Notes: generated by a model from the letters alone, not told the origin. Positions 9,572-20,115 are shown, counted from the first letter of the stretch. The stretch is DNA of 64,000 nucleotides from Lachnospiraceae bacterium (GCA_015057055.1 SVFE01000002.1:1-64000); one strand, 5' to 3'. Numbers and translations are program-made.

Positions 9572-11986
9572 ATGAAAGTATTATTAAGTTGGTTAAAAGA
9601 TTATGTGGATATTACCATTTCCCCGAAGGAATTGGAGGAAAAATTATTTTCCTGCGGATTGGAAGTGGAAGAATTAAAATACCTTGGCGACAATATGAAA
9701 AATGTTGTGGTTGGTGAGATTAAGAGTCTGGAAAAATACGAGGGCACCCATCTGCAGATTTGTCATATGGACTGCGGAAAATACGGCGATGACATCGTGA
9801 TTTTAACCGGTGCGGACAATGTATTTGTGGGTGCAAAAGTACCGGTGGCTATGGTGGGAGCGGTGCTTCCTAACGGTATGGAGATTGCCCCGAGAAAAAT
9901 GCAGGGCATGATGTCCTACGGAATGCTTTGTTCCGGAGAAGAACTGGGCATTGAGGAAGGCTGGTATCCAGGTGCCGGCGTACACGGCATTTTGATTTTG
10001 GATGGGGAGACTCCTGTGGCTGCGGATATGGTGGACGTACTTGGCCTTAATGATTACCTTTATGATATTTCCGTAACGGCGAACCGTCCGGATTGCCAGT
10101 CCGTGCTTGGTATTGCAAGAGAAGTGGCAGCCATCACCAGAAAAGAATTGAAAAATCCGGATTTGTCTTATACAGAGGATGGTACCACCAAGGATGCCAT
10201 CAAAGTCAGCGTGGCAGATAAGGATTTGTGTCCCAGATATTTAAGCCATTACATCTACGACGTAGAGTACAAAGAGGCACCCCAGTGGATGAAGCGAAGA
10301 CTGTTGTCCTGCGGCTTCCGTCCCATCAGCGCGATTGTGGATATCACCAATTACGTGCTTTTGGAAATCGGTCAGCCCATGCATGCCTTTGACCTCAGCA
10401 CCTTGGATGACAGCACGATTTTGGTACGCCGGGCAAAAGACGGAGAAGAAATCGTGACTTTGGACGAGAAGTCCTACAAGCTTACCCCCAACAATCTTGT
10501 GATTTGCGATTCCAATAAGGCAGTGGGCCTTGCGGGGGTTATGGGTGGTTTAAACAGTGAGATTACGGAAAATACAAAAGAGATTTTGTTTGAATCTGCT
10601 AAATTCTTAAAGGACAATATTCGTAAGACCGGAAGAGCCCTGGGTATCCGTACCGATGCCTGCGCAAGATTTGAAAAAGGTATCGACGAATATTCCGTAG
10701 AGACCGGTATGGCAAGAGCCCTGCACCTTGTGGAAGAGTTGGGCGTAGCCAAAATCAGCTCCACCAAAGGGGATGAGACCGCCGGCGCTTCTACCGAAAA
10801 ACGCAAGATTACCTGTAGCGTGGATAAGGTCAATGCCGTGCTTGGTATCACCGTACCGGAAGAGGAAATGGTGAGTATCTTAAAGGCCCTTCAGTTTGAA
10901 GTGGAAGTAAAGGACCACACCCTGGAGCTTTTGGTTCCCAGATATCGTGAGGATGTGGAAACCTACCAGGATATCGCGGAAGAAGTCATCCGTGAATACG
11001 GCTATGATAAAGTAGTACCCACCTTCTTGGACGGTGCAATGGTAACCAACGGCGGATTAAATAAACTGCAGTCCAAAGAACTTCGCACCAAGGAAATCCT
11101 TTGCGGCATGGGCTTTTATGAGATTCAGACCATCGCCATGTATTCCAAGAAGGAATTGGATTTGATCAACCTTCCTGCAGATGCACCGGAAAGAAACGTT
11201 ATTGAATTATTAAATCCCATTACGGAAAATCTTTCCATCATGCGTACAGTGATGGCACCTTCCATGATTAACGTAATCGAAGATAATATCAAAAAGGACA
11301 ACAGCGCAGCAAGATTCTTTGAAATTGCCAATGTCTATATCCCGAAGGCACTTCCGCTGAAGGAGATGCCCATCGAAAAGAAAATGCTTTGCATGGGCGC
11401 ATTCGGCAAGGGAGAAGACTTCTATCAGCTGAAGGCAGTTATTGAAACCATGGCGAAGGCCTTCGGACTTTCCTTTGAATTTGTAAAGGGTAGTGTTCCT
11501 TACCTGCATCCCGGAATGACAGCGGATGTGATGCTGGGTGGTAAGAAAATCGGACATTTGGGAAAAGTCCGTTATGATGTGGTAGAGAAACTCAACATTG
11601 CGGAAGGTAAGAAAGCCGACACCAATATTTTCCTTGCGGAACTGGATTACTCTGCACTTTCCGAATGCTTCAAGGCGGAAATCAAATATCAGCAGCCCTC
11701 TGCCTACCTTCCGGTAAGCCGTGACCTTTCCGTGCTGGTGGATATGGACGTGGAATGTGGCCGCATTATGAAGGAAATCAAGGCTGCATCCGAAGAAATC
11801 AGCGAGGTTAAACTCTTTGATATCTATGTCAGCGACAAGCTGGGCAACAATAAGAAGAGTATGGCGTTCAACCTGACCTTGAGCAGCAAGACAGAAGAAG
11901 TTACCGATGAAAAAGCCGGCGCGGTTATGGACAAGGTAGTGGAACGGCTGGCAAAAGAGCTGGGCGCAGAAATGCGAATGGCGTAA
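9572..11986 (+). CDS. pheT: Phenylalanine--tRNA ligase beta subunit
   Basis: N-terminal MKVLLSWLKDYVDI, tRNA-binding domain, B3/B4 and B5 domains, C-terminal FDX-ACB region. Confidence 0.97.
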   Translation: MKVLLSWLKDYVDITISPKELEEKLFSCGLEVEELKYLGDNMKNVVVGEIKSLEKYEGTHLQICHMDCGKYGDDIVILTGADNVFVGAKVPVAMVGAVLPNGMEIAPRKMQGMMSYGMLCSGEELGIEEGWYPGAGVHGILILDGETPVAADMVDVLGLNDYLYDISVTANRPDCQSVLGIAREVAAITRKELKNPDLSYTEDGTTKDAIKVSVADKDLCPRYLSHYIYDVEYKEAPQWMKRRLLSCGFRPISAIVDITNYVLLEIGQPMHAFDLSTLDDSTILVRRAKDGEEIVTLDEKSYKLTPNNLVICDSNKAVGLAGVMGGLNSEITENTKEILFESAKFLKDNIRKTGRALGIRTDACARFEKGIDEYSVETGMARALHLVEELGVAKISSTKGDETAGASTEKRKITCSVDKVNAVLGITVPEEEMVSILKALQFEVEVKDHTLELLVPRYREDVETYQDIAEEVIREYGYDKVVPTFLDGAMVTNGGLNKLQSKELRTKEILCGMGFYEIQTIAMYSKKELDLINLPADAPERNVIELLNPITENLSIMRTVMAPSMINVIEDNIKKDNSAARFFEIANVYIPKALPLKEMPIEKKMLCMGAFGKGEDFYQLKAVIETMAKAFGLSFEFVKGSVPYLHPGMTADVMLGGKKIGHLGKVRYDVVEKLNIAEGKKADTNIFLAELDYSALSECFKAEIKYQQPSAYLPVSRDLSVLVDMDVECGRIMKEIKAASEEISEVKLFDIYVSDKLGNNKKSMAFNLTLSSKTEEVTDEKAGAVMDKVVERLAKELGAEMRMA

Positions 11987-12004
11987 TTTTATAAGTATAA
12001 GCAG

Positions 12005-12110
12005 AAAAATATCTCCCAAGGACATGCTCTCGCTCCGTAAAAGCGTAGCGGTACTAAGCGATAAATCGCTAAGTACCGACGCTTTTAAAGGGTCCTTGGG
12101 AGATATTTTT
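12005..12110. terminator. Large nested inverted repeat / bidirectional terminator
   Basis: Outer 19-bp perfect arms 12005-12023 and 12092-12110 (aaaaatatctcccaaggac / gtccttgggagatattttt) with an inner stem taaaagcgt..ggtact.agcgat. Confidence 0.8.
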
Positions 12111-12166
12111 TCTGTATATATATGTATATATATAAAAAGAAATTACACCGCGTTTGGCGCGGTGTT

Positions 12167-13477
12167 TCAGGTATCAGGATAGAGTATAAGGAGGGCGGTG
12201 AAGACGTTGTCTTTGGTAAAGTAGTCCAAGGTGCCGTCGTATTTGTCAGCGGTGGTTTGGACACTGCTGAGTCCGATGCCGTGCAAACTGACGTCCTTTT
12301 TCGTGGTCAGCAACCTTTCTCCGTGGAGGCGCAGGGGACCGGTATAGGTGTTGGTTATTTTCGTAACAAAGATGTTGCCTTCATTTTCCATGTAGATACG
12401 AACCTTTATGGTGCGATTTTCAGAGCATTTGGCGGCAGCTTCCAGGGCATTGTCCAAAAGATTTCCCAGCATGGTAATCAAATCCGCATTGCTGATACCG
12501 TTAAGGTTTATGACGGGTTCTACATAGATATCCATTTCTATTTTTTCTTTTTCTGCCACCTCATTTTTGTCTGTTAAAATAGCGTTCAATACGCTGTGTG
12601 AGGAATATATCAGTCCGGAATTTTCGCCCAGTTCGATGTCCAAATCTTTAATAATTTTCAAAGCATCTTCGCTTCTTCCGTCATCTATCAAATTTCCGAT
12701 GGTGCGGAGATGGTTGTTGATATTGTGGATAAACTCCCGGTTTTGGGCGTGCATTGTTTCTAATTTCGCATAATGGCTCTGTTTTAAATTTTGTTCGGTA
12801 ATAAGAATGTGATGTTGCATATTTTGTTGCAGTTCGCGGGAGTACCGCTGAAAGGCGTAAAAAATAATCATATTTCCGACCTGCATCAGGGCAAATAGTA
12901 TACAAAGAAGAGTCTGCATCTGCGGTTTATCCCGAAAATCAATCCCGGAGTAGTAGGTTAGAATCATGATTCCGAGGCTGGCAAGGGGAATTGTCAAGTA
13001 ACAGATAAAAATTTTGCCATCCATGCGGGTCTCGGATTTATGCGAAAACTGTTTGAAAATATTGCAGATAAAATAGGTTAAGAGTTTTAACGTAAATAAA
13101 TGCCAGGGCATTTGGGAAAGGTCTACGGTACCATTTTCACCTAAAATAAAGTTGGGAATTTCCAAAATAACCAGGAAAAGAAATTCGCAGCCAAAGAAAA
13201 TGCAACAGGCAAAGAGAATATAAAGTAGTTTGGAACGAATCCGGCCTTGGAACAAGGCAGAAGCAAAGGCAAACAAAAACAGGGGAAACATTGCCATGTT
13301 TAATCCGGCAAGGTTAAATAAGTTGACACCAAAATAAGCAAGTGAGAACAAAAGGACTGCCGGCAGAACCGTTCCTTTTCGGTTAAAAAACGCTCTTTTG
13401 GAAAAGAATGCCTTAAAAAAATCATAGAATATGTAAAATTCCAGAATACAGCTTACAAAGGTTAAGCCTATGCTCAT
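12167..13477 (-). CDS. AgrC-like sensor histidine kinase (multi-TM sensor + GHKL ATPase)
   Basis: Hydrophobic N-terminal half; C-terminal HNINNHLRTIGNLI, DLITMLGNLLDNALEAA, HGIGLSSVQTTADKYDGTL. Confidence 0.9.
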   Translation of the reverse strand: MSIGLTFVSCILEFYIFYDFFKAFFSKRAFFNRKGTVLPAVLLFSLAYFGVNLFNLAGLNMAMFPLFLFAFASALFQGRIRSKLLYILFACCIFFGCEFLFLVILEIPNFILGENGTVDLSQMPWHLFTLKLLTYFICNIFKQFSHKSETRMDGKIFICYLTIPLASLGIMILTYYSGIDFRDKPQMQTLLCILFALMQVGNMIIFYAFQRYSRELQQNMQHHILITEQNLKQSHYAKLETMHAQNREFIHNINNHLRTIGNLIDDGRSEDALKIIKDLDIELGENSGLIYSSHSVLNAILTDKNEVAEKEKIEMDIYVEPVINLNGISNADLITMLGNLLDNALEAAAKCSENRTIKVRIYMENEGNIFVTKITNTYTGPLRLHGERLLTTKKDVSLHGIGLSSVQTTADKYDGTLDYFTKDNVFTALLILYPDT

Positions 13478-13504
13478 AACAGTGCTCCTTTTATTTCGTA
13501 GTAA

Positions 13505-14245
13505 CTAATATTTTAGGGTGACACATCTCATCCAGGAATCATGAAGTTGTTTTTCTTTGGAACGGGCTACGCTGAGCAGTGTGCCGTCCATCATTTCCAG
13601 TTCCGTGTTTTTTTTCCGTTTAATGTAACGCAGATTTACGATATAACTTCTATGGGCATATTCAAAATCATATTCTTTCAAAAGGTCGTACAGTTCGTCA
13701 ATTTTTTCCTCGCAAATAAGGGGAGAGTCTAATTCACGGTGCTTTGAAGATTCCATTAGATGAATTTGGGTTTTTTTACGTAAAATCGAAATGTGTGATA
13801 TTTCCGAAAGCGCCAATCGTACAAACTTCTTTTTCCAATGGGCAATAAGAAATGGTTCGCTTTTGTTTTCTTTCATTCTCTCTATAATTACCTTAAATTC
13901 CTTCTTTAAGTCGGAATCGTCATAGTGCTTTATCAAATATCGAAAAGGTGTGGTTTTAAAGGATTCTGTTGTGGGCTGTGATGTGCCGGAACAAAATACC
14001 AAAAGAGCATTGGGAAAATATTCTCTAAACTTTCGGGCGGTTTCATCTCCTTTTATGCCGGGTAATACGATATCTAAAATCAAGAGATCAATTTGGGATG
14101 TCATGGGAAGGGATTGTACCAGTTCTTCGCCCGAGTGATATGCGTAGAAGACCGTTTTATCTTTATCCAATCCCAGAGATAAGAGAAGTTTTTTGGTTTT
14201 ATCTATGAAATTTTGGTCGTCATCACAAATGGCAATGTGGTACAT
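13505..14245 (-). CDS. AgrA-like response regulator with LytTR DNA-binding domain (copy 1)
   Basis: Receiver ICDDD...LLILDIVLPGIKGDE; C-terminal FEYAHRSYIVNLRYIKRKKNTELEMMDGTLLSVARSKEKQL. Confidence 0.92.
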   Translation of the reverse strand: MYHIAICDDDQNFIDKTKKLLLSLGLDKDKTVFYAYHSGEELVQSLPMTSQIDLLILDIVLPGIKGDETARKFREYFPNALLVFCSGTSQPTTESFKTTPFRYLIKHYDDSDLKKEFKVIIERMKENKSEPFLIAHWKKKFVRLALSEISHISILRKKTQIHLMESSKHRELDSPLICEEKIDELYDLLKEYDFEYAHRSYIVNLRYIKRKKNTELEMMDGTLLSVARSKEKQLHDSWMRCVTLKY

Positions 14246-14369
14246 TTTTTCCTCCGTGTTGATAAATTTTCAATATCGATTAGAAATAGTATAAAAAAAC
14301 ACACAGAAATTTACATAAACTAATTGTATCATAAAAAAACAATTTTAGTAAAAAAAGCACATGATTTTG

Positions 14370-14436
14370 CAAATTTTGGACTCTAGATTGCAAATTTCGA
14401 CATTTGTCTTCCTTTTTTAAAAATTTTTTGTATTAT
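14370..14436 (+). promoter_or_regulatory. Predicted LytTR-regulated promoter (site 1, divergent sequence)
   Basis: Direct repeats caaattttggact (14370-14382) and caaatttcgacat (14391-14403), 21-bp offset; TATTAT -10 at 14431-14436. Confidence 0.6.
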
Positions 14437-14507
14437 TTTTGCAAAGGCGGTTTATCCCGGGCAGAAATATTTTTATGTTTAAAATTAAAAAAGGAGAATG
14501 AGAAAAA

Positions 14508-17500
14508 ATGAAAATTTACAAAAAGAAAAAAAGGCAGATAGCCGGAATGCTGGCATTGATTATGGTAATGTCATCGCTAATGGGAAATTTGGCATTCTTA
14601 CCTGTCTTGGCAGCGGAGGGCGAATACCCCTACATGATGTTTGCATCGTCAGGAGACGAAGGGGCCATTACCCTTACGACCAATAACGTTGGTATCAACG
14701 GAAATGTGGCGACCAACGGCTCGATTGTAACAAGCAGCCAGAATGTCAACATTAACGGAACCCGGACGGAGAACCTGGGAAATCCGGAGGCCTATATCGG
14801 AATGCCGGATATTGGCGAAGCTTTGGAGGCGGCATACTTTTCGGCGAATACAGAGGTTTTGTTTGAAGATTATGCATTGGAGGATACAAATATCAATATT
14901 AATACTCCGCTGGAAGGAGAAGGAAGCATTGAACTGACCGGAAACATTACCTTAAATGCCGGTGTTATGGCAGAGGAGGATTTGGTCTTCAGCGGAGAAG
15001 TGAAGAATACCGGAGATGTGGTAATCTATTCTGCTACCGGAGATGTGGTGATTGAATCCACTAACGTAAATGTAAATGGATTGATCTATGCACCCCACGG
15101 GGAAATCCGTATTAATTCGATGAATTTGAACATGAATAATGTTATACTGATAGCAGAGAAGATTACGATTGAGGCGAACGGAATTAACGGCGGAAAGAAC
15201 CAGGCTATGGCGGCCTTCATCGGAGAAGATTATGCCGTGCTTGGAGAAGGCGCCGGGAATGGTGATGAAGGCGAAGGTGGCGATAATCCTTCAGTTTCCG
15301 ATAATGAGGGCGAAGGAGATGACCCTTCGGTGTCCGGGAATGAAGGAGAAGAGGAAGGAGATGACAATCCCTCGGTATCGGAGAATGAAGGAAACGTGTC
15401 GGATAATGAAACAGAACTGGATTTAACCACAGATACAGACGGTGACGGCGTTTCTGATGACGTGGAGGAACTTGTAGGTTGCGACCCGAATAAAACAGAC
15501 AGTGATGATGACGGCTTAACGGATTATGAAGAACTTTTTGTGACAAATACCGATGCAACCAATCGTACTTCCGTAGAAGCAGGGGTGACGGATGCGGATG
15601 CAGACTCCGATGGGGACGGAATCAGTAACCGGGAGGAAATGGATGCCGGTGCTAACCCTTTGAATACAGATACAGACAGAGATGGCATCAGTGATTATGA
15701 TGAAAAAAATACATACGGAACCGGCATTGCCTTACCGGATAGCGATGGAGATGGAATCGAAGACGGAGAGGAGCTTGCTTTGGGATTAAATCCTTTAAAC
15801 ACCAATACGAATGGCGTGGCAGACAATGAATATCTGATACAGCAGACGGTTTCACCGGATAGTGAAGTTCTGGAAGAGGTAAATACCGTAGAAAATACCT
15901 ATCGTTTTTCTTTAGATGGTATGGCGGCAGGCTATATTGAAAATATGGATATCGAAGAAAGCGGATTTGCAGGGACGGTAGCAAACGATGCCATTAGCGG
16001 TATGGTGGTAGAGTTAGAATATGACATGCCGGTGCAGGATATGACACTTTTCTTTGAGATAAAGGAAGAGTACCGGGATAATACCAGTGGTGCGTATGTG
16101 GAACTTTCGGAAGAAAATGCGGGAATTGGACGCTTCACCGTTTTCTTCTGGGCGGATGCAGTAAATATGCTTATTCCCATCGAAACACAGTACGATTATG
16201 AAAATCATACGGTCTATGCGGAGACGAACTATCTTGGAACCTATTGCCTGATGGATCGGGAACTTTGGTACGAACAGCTGGGAATTAGTCCGGAGGATAA
16301 CACGGCAGTAATGGGAGCGATGGCCGTTTTGTCGGAAAGCGGAGAAATCGTAATGTCGGAAGTATCGTCAAATGCAGATGCGACAGTTACAGACTCCCGG
16401 ACGGGCATGACCATGATAAACGGAGAAGAAAAAGAAGTATATTTTTATAATGGTCATATGTACACGATTTACGAAGGACCTGCCTCTTGGCTGGAAGCAA
16501 GGGAGGCCTGTGAAAATGCAGGCGGTTATTTAGCTACGATAAATACCGCGGAAGAGCAGGCATTTTTTGAAGATGTTATTTTAGCCACTGATGTGGCACA
16601 AAGGTATTGGATTGGCGGATATTCTGAAGGGTATCCCTATGATTTTGCGTGGGTAACCGGAGAAGAATTTAGTTATACCAACTGGAGCAACGGAGAACCG
16701 AATTTTCGAAATGAATATTACACGGAAATCTATGGTCACTTTAATGATTGGTATGGATATTGGAATAATCATCCCAATGTATCTGCAACCAGGGCATACA
16801 TATGTGAGTGGGAATCTGTTGATTATACAGAAGATGGGGTTTTACTTTATTGTGGACTTACCATGACGGCATTGCCGGAAGATTTTGGTGTAATCAGACA
16901 AGGAAGCACCCGGGATTATGATGGCGATGCATTGCTTGATTTGGATGAGATTTATGTAGAGCATGAATTGTTTGAAGGACCAAATGAAAGTGGTATATAT
17001 GAGTGCCCTACCTTAGGAGAAGTTTGGGATTATGCGTATGAAATGTACAATTTTAACAGACCATTGCAATTGGGATTAGGTAATGAGTATGAGAATATGT
17101 TAAATATTCCGGTTGTTATATGCTATTCAAATCCTTTGGAGGAAGATACAGATGGAGATGGGATAATAGATGGGAGTTTGAGCGATGAATTCCACGAAAC
17201 TGATGATAACGTTATGCGTAGAGATACTGCACCATTACAACGTGGGTTATTGAATGGAATAGTAGGTGAATTGTCATTGGTTTCAGCGACTGAGGGAATG
17301 GGGCATACATTTATGATTTATCATAGTTATATTATTGATGAACTTGATACATCAGACTTCTATTATATGTATGTATATGATTTTAATGCTGAAAGTTGGC
17401 AAGGTAGAAATAGTACAGATTATCAAATTGTCTGCGAGGAATATATTAGTTTAGGTGTTTCTGGTGATGCTGAAAATGAAAAACTCAATATAATATGTGA

Positions 17501-17909
17501 CTATGTTTTTTCAGGTGGATTGACGCTGATAGATGGTAATTTTGCGACAGTTATTCCTGGAATAATTGCAATGGGAAACAATGAAATAAGGGGTGGGGCA
17601 TTTATAAATAGGGAGTTAATGAGAGTAGATGAAGAACCCGCAAATTATAGAGAAAATTGTAGCATTTCTCGAGAAGTAACAGAAGAACAGATAAATAGTA
17701 TTATAGAATACTTCAATGAGTATAATACATACATATTCCTTCAAAATAATTGTGCAGAAGTTGCGGTTGGAGCATGGAACGAAGTGTTTAATGAAGATTT
17801 TTCCGGAACAATTTGTGATGTTATGGCACCGACAGAAGTTGCTTCGGCAATTTCAGAATTTTCAGATGAGGAAATGGATTTAGAGAGTATAAGAACTGGA
17901 AGAAAATAA
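14508..17909 (+). CDS. Secreted multidomain protein: signal peptide, N-terminal beta-repeat module, Asp-rich TSP3-like Ca-binding repeats, C-type-lectin-like domain, C-terminal putative permuted papain-like domain
   Basis: Signal MKIYKKKKRQIAGMLALIMVMSSLMG..VLAAEG; DTDGDGVSDDVEELVGCDPNKTDSDDDGLTDYEE; CTLD YTIYEGPASWLEAREACENAGGYLATINTAEEQAFFED..YWIGGY..NWSNGEPN..YICEW; C-terminal His (GHTFMIYHS) followed by LQNNCAEVAVGAWNEV. Confidence 0.85.
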   Translation: MKIYKKKKRQIAGMLALIMVMSSLMGNLAFLPVLAAEGEYPYMMFASSGDEGAITLTTNNVGINGNVATNGSIVTSSQNVNINGTRTENLGNPEAYIGMPDIGEALEAAYFSANTEVLFEDYALEDTNININTPLEGEGSIELTGNITLNAGVMAEEDLVFSGEVKNTGDVVIYSATGDVVIESTNVNVNGLIYAPHGEIRINSMNLNMNNVILIAEKITIEANGINGGKNQAMAAFIGEDYAVLGEGAGNGDEGEGGDNPSVSDNEGEGDDPSVSGNEGEEEGDDNPSVSENEGNVSDNETELDLTTDTDGDGVSDDVEELVGCDPNKTDSDDDGLTDYEELFVTNTDATNRTSVEAGVTDADADSDGDGISNREEMDAGANPLNTDTDRDGISDYDEKNTYGTGIALPDSDGDGIEDGEELALGLNPLNTNTNGVADNEYLIQQTVSPDSEVLEEVNTVENTYRFSLDGMAAGYIENMDIEESGFAGTVANDAISGMVVELEYDMPVQDMTLFFEIKEEYRDNTSGAYVELSEENAGIGRFTVFFWADAVNMLIPIETQYDYENHTVYAETNYLGTYCLMDRELWYEQLGISPEDNTAVMGAMAVLSESGEIVMSEVSSNADATVTDSRTGMTMINGEEKEVYFYNGHMYTIYEGPASWLEAREACENAGGYLATINTAEEQAFFEDVILATDVAQRYWIGGYSEGYPYDFAWVTGEEFSYTNWSNGEPNFRNEYYTEIYGHFNDWYGYWNNHPNVSATRAYICEWESVDYTEDGVLLYCGLTMTALPEDFGVIRQGSTRDYDGDALLDLDEIYVEHELFEGPNESGIYECPTLGEVWDYAYEMYNFNRPLQLGLGNEYENMLNIPVVICYSNPLEEDTDGDGIIDGSLSDEFHETDDNVMRRDTAPLQRGLLNGIVGELSLVSATEGMGHTFMIYHSYIIDELDTSDFYYMYVYDFNAESWQGRNSTDYQIVCEEYISLGVSGDAENEKLNIICDYVFSGGLTLIDGNFATVIPGIIAMGNNEIRGGAFINRELMRVDEEPANYRENCSISREVTEEQINSIIEYFNEYNTYIFLQNNCAEVAVGAWNEVFNEDFSGTICDVMAPTEVASAISEFSDEEMDLESIRTGRK

Positions 17910-18037
17910 GTGTTATACCAACTGCATTTGTCCCCATTGTTGAATATACATAAGAACAGGCGAATAAATAAAAATGTAAATTAGCAAGGGGATATAATGT
18001 GGTTGGGAAAGAAGTATCAAGAAAGGAAAACATTGTT

Positions 18038-18667
18038 ATGAAGAAAAAAAATATAGCTATTACGATATGTACTCTGATTATGATACTATTTTTTCTGCCA
18101 ACCATCATCGGAATTGGTCACTGCATTTGGAATGAAAACAGATTTTTTGGAGACCGCTTTCATTTATCCGGCATTTATTTGGAAACCGGAGTGGAGATAG
18201 ACGACTGGAAGGTTCACTGTGTCTATGAGGATGAAGATGGTTTGACATTTGAGATGATATCCTGGAATGGGTGGCAGGTGCCGATGCTTATTGCGAACAG
18301 GAGAAATGCCTGTACTTATGTTTATTCGGTGCAGGAAGCTTGCCGCGAAGAGGTGAATTTGCTAAACGAGGAATATGCCAATCGAATCAGCATTCGGAAT
18401 GAGTATCAGGATTACAGCCGGAGTTCGTCCATCTATCCTCTTGGGGTGACAGAAGAGGAAGCGTGGGAACAATGCGCAGCAGAATACATTTCCCGGTTGG
18501 ATGCTGTTTACGATTTTTACATCAATGATGAAGAAGGTTTTGCGGATACGTTTCATCAAAGCGGAATGGCATCGATTATAGTTAATCACAGAAGAATACC
18601 ATTGTCGTTAACAGAAGAAAAACTTTCACATACCGATGTAATCAATCTGTTAAGGGAGGGTATGTGA
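18038..18667 (+). CDS. Membrane-anchored hypothetical protein (candidate immunity protein)
   Basis: Single N-terminal TM segment after MKKKN; FFGDRF...LTFEMISWNGW shared with the next ORF. Confidence 0.75.
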   Translation: MKKKNIAITICTLIMILFFLPTIIGIGHCIWNENRFFGDRFHLSGIYLETGVEIDDWKVHCVYEDEDGLTFEMISWNGWQVPMLIANRRNACTYVYSVQEACREEVNLLNEEYANRISIRNEYQDYSRSSSIYPLGVTEEEAWEQCAAEYISRLDAVYDFYINDEEGFADTFHQSGMASIIVNHRRIPLSLTEEKLSHTDVINLLREGM

Positions 18668-18668
18668 G

Positions 18669-19394
18669 ATGAAAACAATGATTTTGAAAAGAATAGGAAT
18701 ATTTTTGGCTATAGTTGCAGTATTTGGTTTGCTTTTGTTTGGCATGGTTTGTTGGCAGGTACAGAAGCTGGAAGAAAGCTTTTTCGGAGAGCGGTACGAA
18801 TGGAAGGAGATGTATTTCGCGGAGGGAAAACTTCACTACATATACGGGGATGAAACGTTTTCCTTTGAAATGATTACTTGGCTGGAATTCTATACGCAGG
18901 ACGGATTTTTGGTAGGACTGCCGCTGACATGGAATCAGTGCTTTGACTGCACCTATCCGGATTGTGTCGCAGTTTCTGAGGAAAGTGAAATTATGAACTT
19001 AAACGAAGCATATGAAGGAAAACTTCTAGTGGAAGAAACCGGAGAAAACGGAAGTTATCAAATTGTATTTTTAGAGGATGTTTCGACCGAAGAAAGTATC
19101 TGCTATGCAACGGAATATATTTACAAGCGGGAGCAGATATATCAGTTTCTGATTCAGGAAGAAGGATTGCTTGCATGGCAGGATGAACTGGGAAGAGAGG
19201 TTTGGGAATGCCGCGTTGAAGTAAATGATGTAGCGGAATGGAATCGGGAAAATGCTTTGACCGGAAATGTCACTCCATCTTCTTACCTAACGCATTCCGT
19301 GCTGGAAGAAGAACGTTTTACGATGCAGGAAATCTATGATGTCTTGTATTTTCAATTTAATCCTTCGGGAGAGTATTGTCCGCCGGAAGAGTGA
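18669..19394 (+). CDS. Membrane-anchored hypothetical protein (paralogue-like, candidate immunity protein)
   Basis: N-terminal TM; FFGERY...TFSFEMITWLEF resembles the upstream ORF; 1-bp gap after its stop. Confidence 0.75.
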   Translation: MKTMILKRIGIFLAIVAVFGLLLFGMVCWQVQKLEESFFGERYEWKEMYFAEGKLHYIYGDETFSFEMITWLEFYTQDGFLVGLPLTWNQCFDCTYPDCVAVSEESEIMNLNEAYEGKLLVEETGENGSYQIVFLEDVSTEESICYATEYIYKREQIYQFLIQEEGLLAWQDELGREVWECRVEVNDVAEWNRENALTGNVTPSSYLTHSVLEEERFTMQEIYDVLYFQFNPSGEYCPPEE

Positions 19395-19428
19395 TGAAGA
19401 ATAAGAGTAAAGAATGGTGTGGGGATCT

Positions 19429-20115
19429 ATGAAAAGGAAAAAAATAATTTGTAGTTTAGTTGTTGCGGGATTGATAATATGCTTTTTGACTAAGTTATGG
19501 TTTTTCAATAAACGATTGGATTTTGAAGATATCTGTAATTTGTATAAATATCACGAATTAGTTACGAGATATGAAGAACTGGATTTATCTTTTTGGGATG
19601 ATGGCCCTTATCCGTATCTTTTTTCAGTAATTAAAAATGACGATGGCGATGTTGAGGAGTTACAGATAGAAATAAGAAATATAAACTATATCGATCACAG
19701 ACAAATTTGTGAGATAGTAAATGTGACAGAAGAATATATGGTGCAACAAGATGGTTTTCCTTATAAAGTAACGATTGACATAGAGGATAATGGTTCTTTG
19801 CCGGGATATGCGGAAGCCTACAATTACAATATGAATACGGGTGAATTGTTATCAGAAGGTACTGACTGGGTATTAACTAGATTTATGTATATCAATGTAA
19901 GTAGTTTTGAGGAATTATGTGAAAGATATTCTATGTTTGTTGGGTTTGATTTGTTTTGTGTGAATGATGCTTCGGATTATGAAATACTTGCAGATTGGGA
20001 AGGGTTGATAATGCTTCATGCGTATTCTAATAACACACCGGAGGAAATTGAACTTTACAACGAAGCACTTCGGGAAATGTTTCCGGATGGTTCGGTGTAT
20101 ATTCAAACAAGATAA
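19429..20115 (+). CDS. Membrane-anchored hypothetical protein
   Basis: N-terminal TM (KIICSLVVAGLIICFLTKLWFF), same orientation and cluster. Confidence 0.7.
   Translation: MKRKKIICSLVVAGLIICFLTKLWFFNKRLDFEDICNLYKYHELVTRYEELDLSFWDDGPYPYLFSVIKNDDGDVEELQIEIRNINYIDHRQICEIVNVTEEYMVQQDGFPYKVTIDIEDNGSLPGYAEAYNYNMNTGELLSEGTDWVLTRFMYINVSSFEELCERYSMFVGFDLFCVNDASDYEILADWEGLIMLHAYSNNTPEEIELYNEALREMFPDGSVYIQTR

Noticed and set aside
11210-12025. 271-aa minus-strand ORF
   Set aside because: Antisense to pheT; shadow ORF.
12122-12577. 151-aa plus-strand ORF
   Set aside because: Antisense to the conserved GHKL ATPase domain of the kinase.
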